A program made the position numbers and the translations under genes. The notes under the pieces are model-generated. The model searched no databases and was not told the origin of the DNA. It worked only from the letters and a program-made list of their open reading frames with translations. From positions 1 through 6,654 of the forward strand of contig DAIRDH010000119.1 in assembly GCA_036796255.1 (NCBI GenBank): DNA of 6,654 nucleotides, read 5' to 3'. Positions 5,960 to 6,654 of this stretch are shown here, one piece after another (position 1 is the first letter of the stretch; each line of letters starts with the position of its first letter). Origin of the DNA: T3Sed10-241 sp036796255 (GTDB lineage: Bacteria > Bacteroidota > Bacteroidia > Flavobacteriales_D > Cryomorphaceae).

Positions 5960-6654
5960 ATGAAGCCATTGAAATACATATGCGCGATGCTTGCTTTTGG
6001 CGCAATCCTCAGCGCTTGTGAAGACAGGATAGACCTCGATTTGCCGGAAGGCGAGACCTTCCTCGTGGTAGAAGGCTGGCTGAGCAATGAGCCAGGGCCT
6101 TACCACATCAACCTCACGTACACGCAGCCATTCTTTGATGACAGCACACCGCCGCGCGCTACCGATGCCGTGGTGTATCTCAAAGACGACGAGGGTTTTG
6201 AAATCCTGCTGCCCGAGACTGCGCCCGGCATTTACACCTTTCCCGACAGCGGCATTGTGGGCCGTAGCTATATTTTGGAAATTGACCTGCCGGATGGCAG
6301 CCGCTACAGGAGCAATCCGGAATTGCTGCGCGAACCTGTTCTGATTGAGGATATTCGCTGGCTCATCGATCCGGATGGCCCGAGTGACTTCTTTGATCAG
6401 GAGCCCGACCAGATTTACGGCGTGGTGATCGACACGTTTGAGCCTGAGGGCGTGGGTGACAATTACCGCTGGCGCACTTTCGTAAATGGCGTGATGAAGA
6501 ATGATCCCTTCGATATTTTTGTGACCAATGATGATTTCGTCGATGGAAGTCCGGTGCTCAATTTCGATCCTACCAACGAACTTTTCTTTCTCGGCGACAC
6601 CGTGACCATCGTCCAGGAGCGCATTTCGCGGGCAGCGCTTGATTTCTTCCAACT
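5960..6654 (+). CDS. DUF4249 domain-containing lipoprotein (3' end off window)
   Basis: The first 231 residues of a protein starting two bases after the receptor stop (TAG-CC-ATG), so translation is probably coupled. Residues 1-20 form a lipoprotein signal peptide with lipobox LSAC and Cys20 as the lipidated residue. The mature start EDRIDLDLPEG followed by TFLVVEGWLSNEP matches the typical opening of the Bacteroidota DUF4249 family (an acidic IDLDLP motif, then LVVEGW). A beta-rich segment follows: YHINLTYTQPF, DAVVYLKDDEG, GIYTF and the GRSYILEIDLPDG strand. The frame stays open to the right edge; family members are usually longer, so the C-terminus is missing. DUF4249 genes commonly stand next to TonB-dependent receptors, and a surface or periplasm-facing accessory role in ligand capture, comparable in position to SusD, is an inference. 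No biochemical function is established that I know of. The acidic residues right after Cys20 resemble the Bacteroidota lipoprotein surface-export signal, which would favour the outer face. Confidence 0.9.
   Translation, partial: MKPLKYICAMLAFGAILSACEDRIDLDLPEGETFLVVEGWLSNEPGPYHINLTYTQPFFDDSTPPRATDAVVYLKDDEGFEILLPETAPGIYTFPDSGIVGRSYILEIDLPDGSRYRSNPELLREPVLIEDIRWLIDPDGPSDFFDQEPDQIYGVVIDTFEPEGVGDNYRWRTFVNGVMKNDPFDIFVTNDDFVDGSPVLNFDPTNELFFLGDTVTIVQERISRAALDFFQ

Noticed and set aside
5954..6652. A 232-codon minus-strand frame at the right end
   Set aside because: It is antisense to the DUF4249 lipoprotein, which has a clear lipobox and family motifs.

Overview
The window most likely comes from a member of the Bacteroidota with a fairly high GC content, and probably from a draft or metagenome assembly, because it carries a run of exactly 100 N. 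Three things point to that phylum. The outer-membrane receptor has an N-terminal carboxypeptidase-regulatory-like domain. It is followed by a DUF4249 lipoprotein. The start codons lack clear Shine-Dalgarno sites, and several are preceded by matches to the Bacteroidota -7 promoter element TAnnTTTG.

Layout. Positions 1-908 (minus strand) hold a SirB1/transglutaminase-like-core protein with a C-terminal TPR-like region, cut by the left edge a few codons before its expected end. Positions 1128-2027 (minus) hold a uridine-phosphorylase-type nucleoside phosphorylase. The spacer between them contains a 13-bp stem-loop. A 100-N assembly gap (2060-2159) separates this minus-strand pair from a plus-strand alpha/beta hydrolase (2207-2911). 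The gap falls in what would be the divergent promoter region, so linkage across it rests on scaffolding only.

Positions 2912-3575 hold no convincing gene. The first part (to about 3190) is very GC-rich and full of small stem-loops, one of which spans the hydrolase stop codon. The second part (about 3190-3575) turns abruptly AT-rich. It contains a perfect TACATTTG -7 element with a 17-nt dyad immediately upstream, then a long leader ending at the receptor gene.

Positions 3576-5957 encode a 793-residue TonB-dependent outer-membrane receptor. Its stop is followed after two bases by the start of a DUF4249 lipoprotein (5960 to the right edge, truncated). These two form a tight operon and very probably act together at the outer membrane in uptake of an unidentified ligand. 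The phosphorylase, SirB1-like protein and hydrolase look like ordinary housekeeping or salvage functions with no visible link to the receptor operon. I see no mobile element, CRISPR array, tRNA or rRNA, and no evidence of a clearly new system. The least explained parts are the receptor/DUF4249 pair with its regulatory leader, and the structured intergenic DNA.
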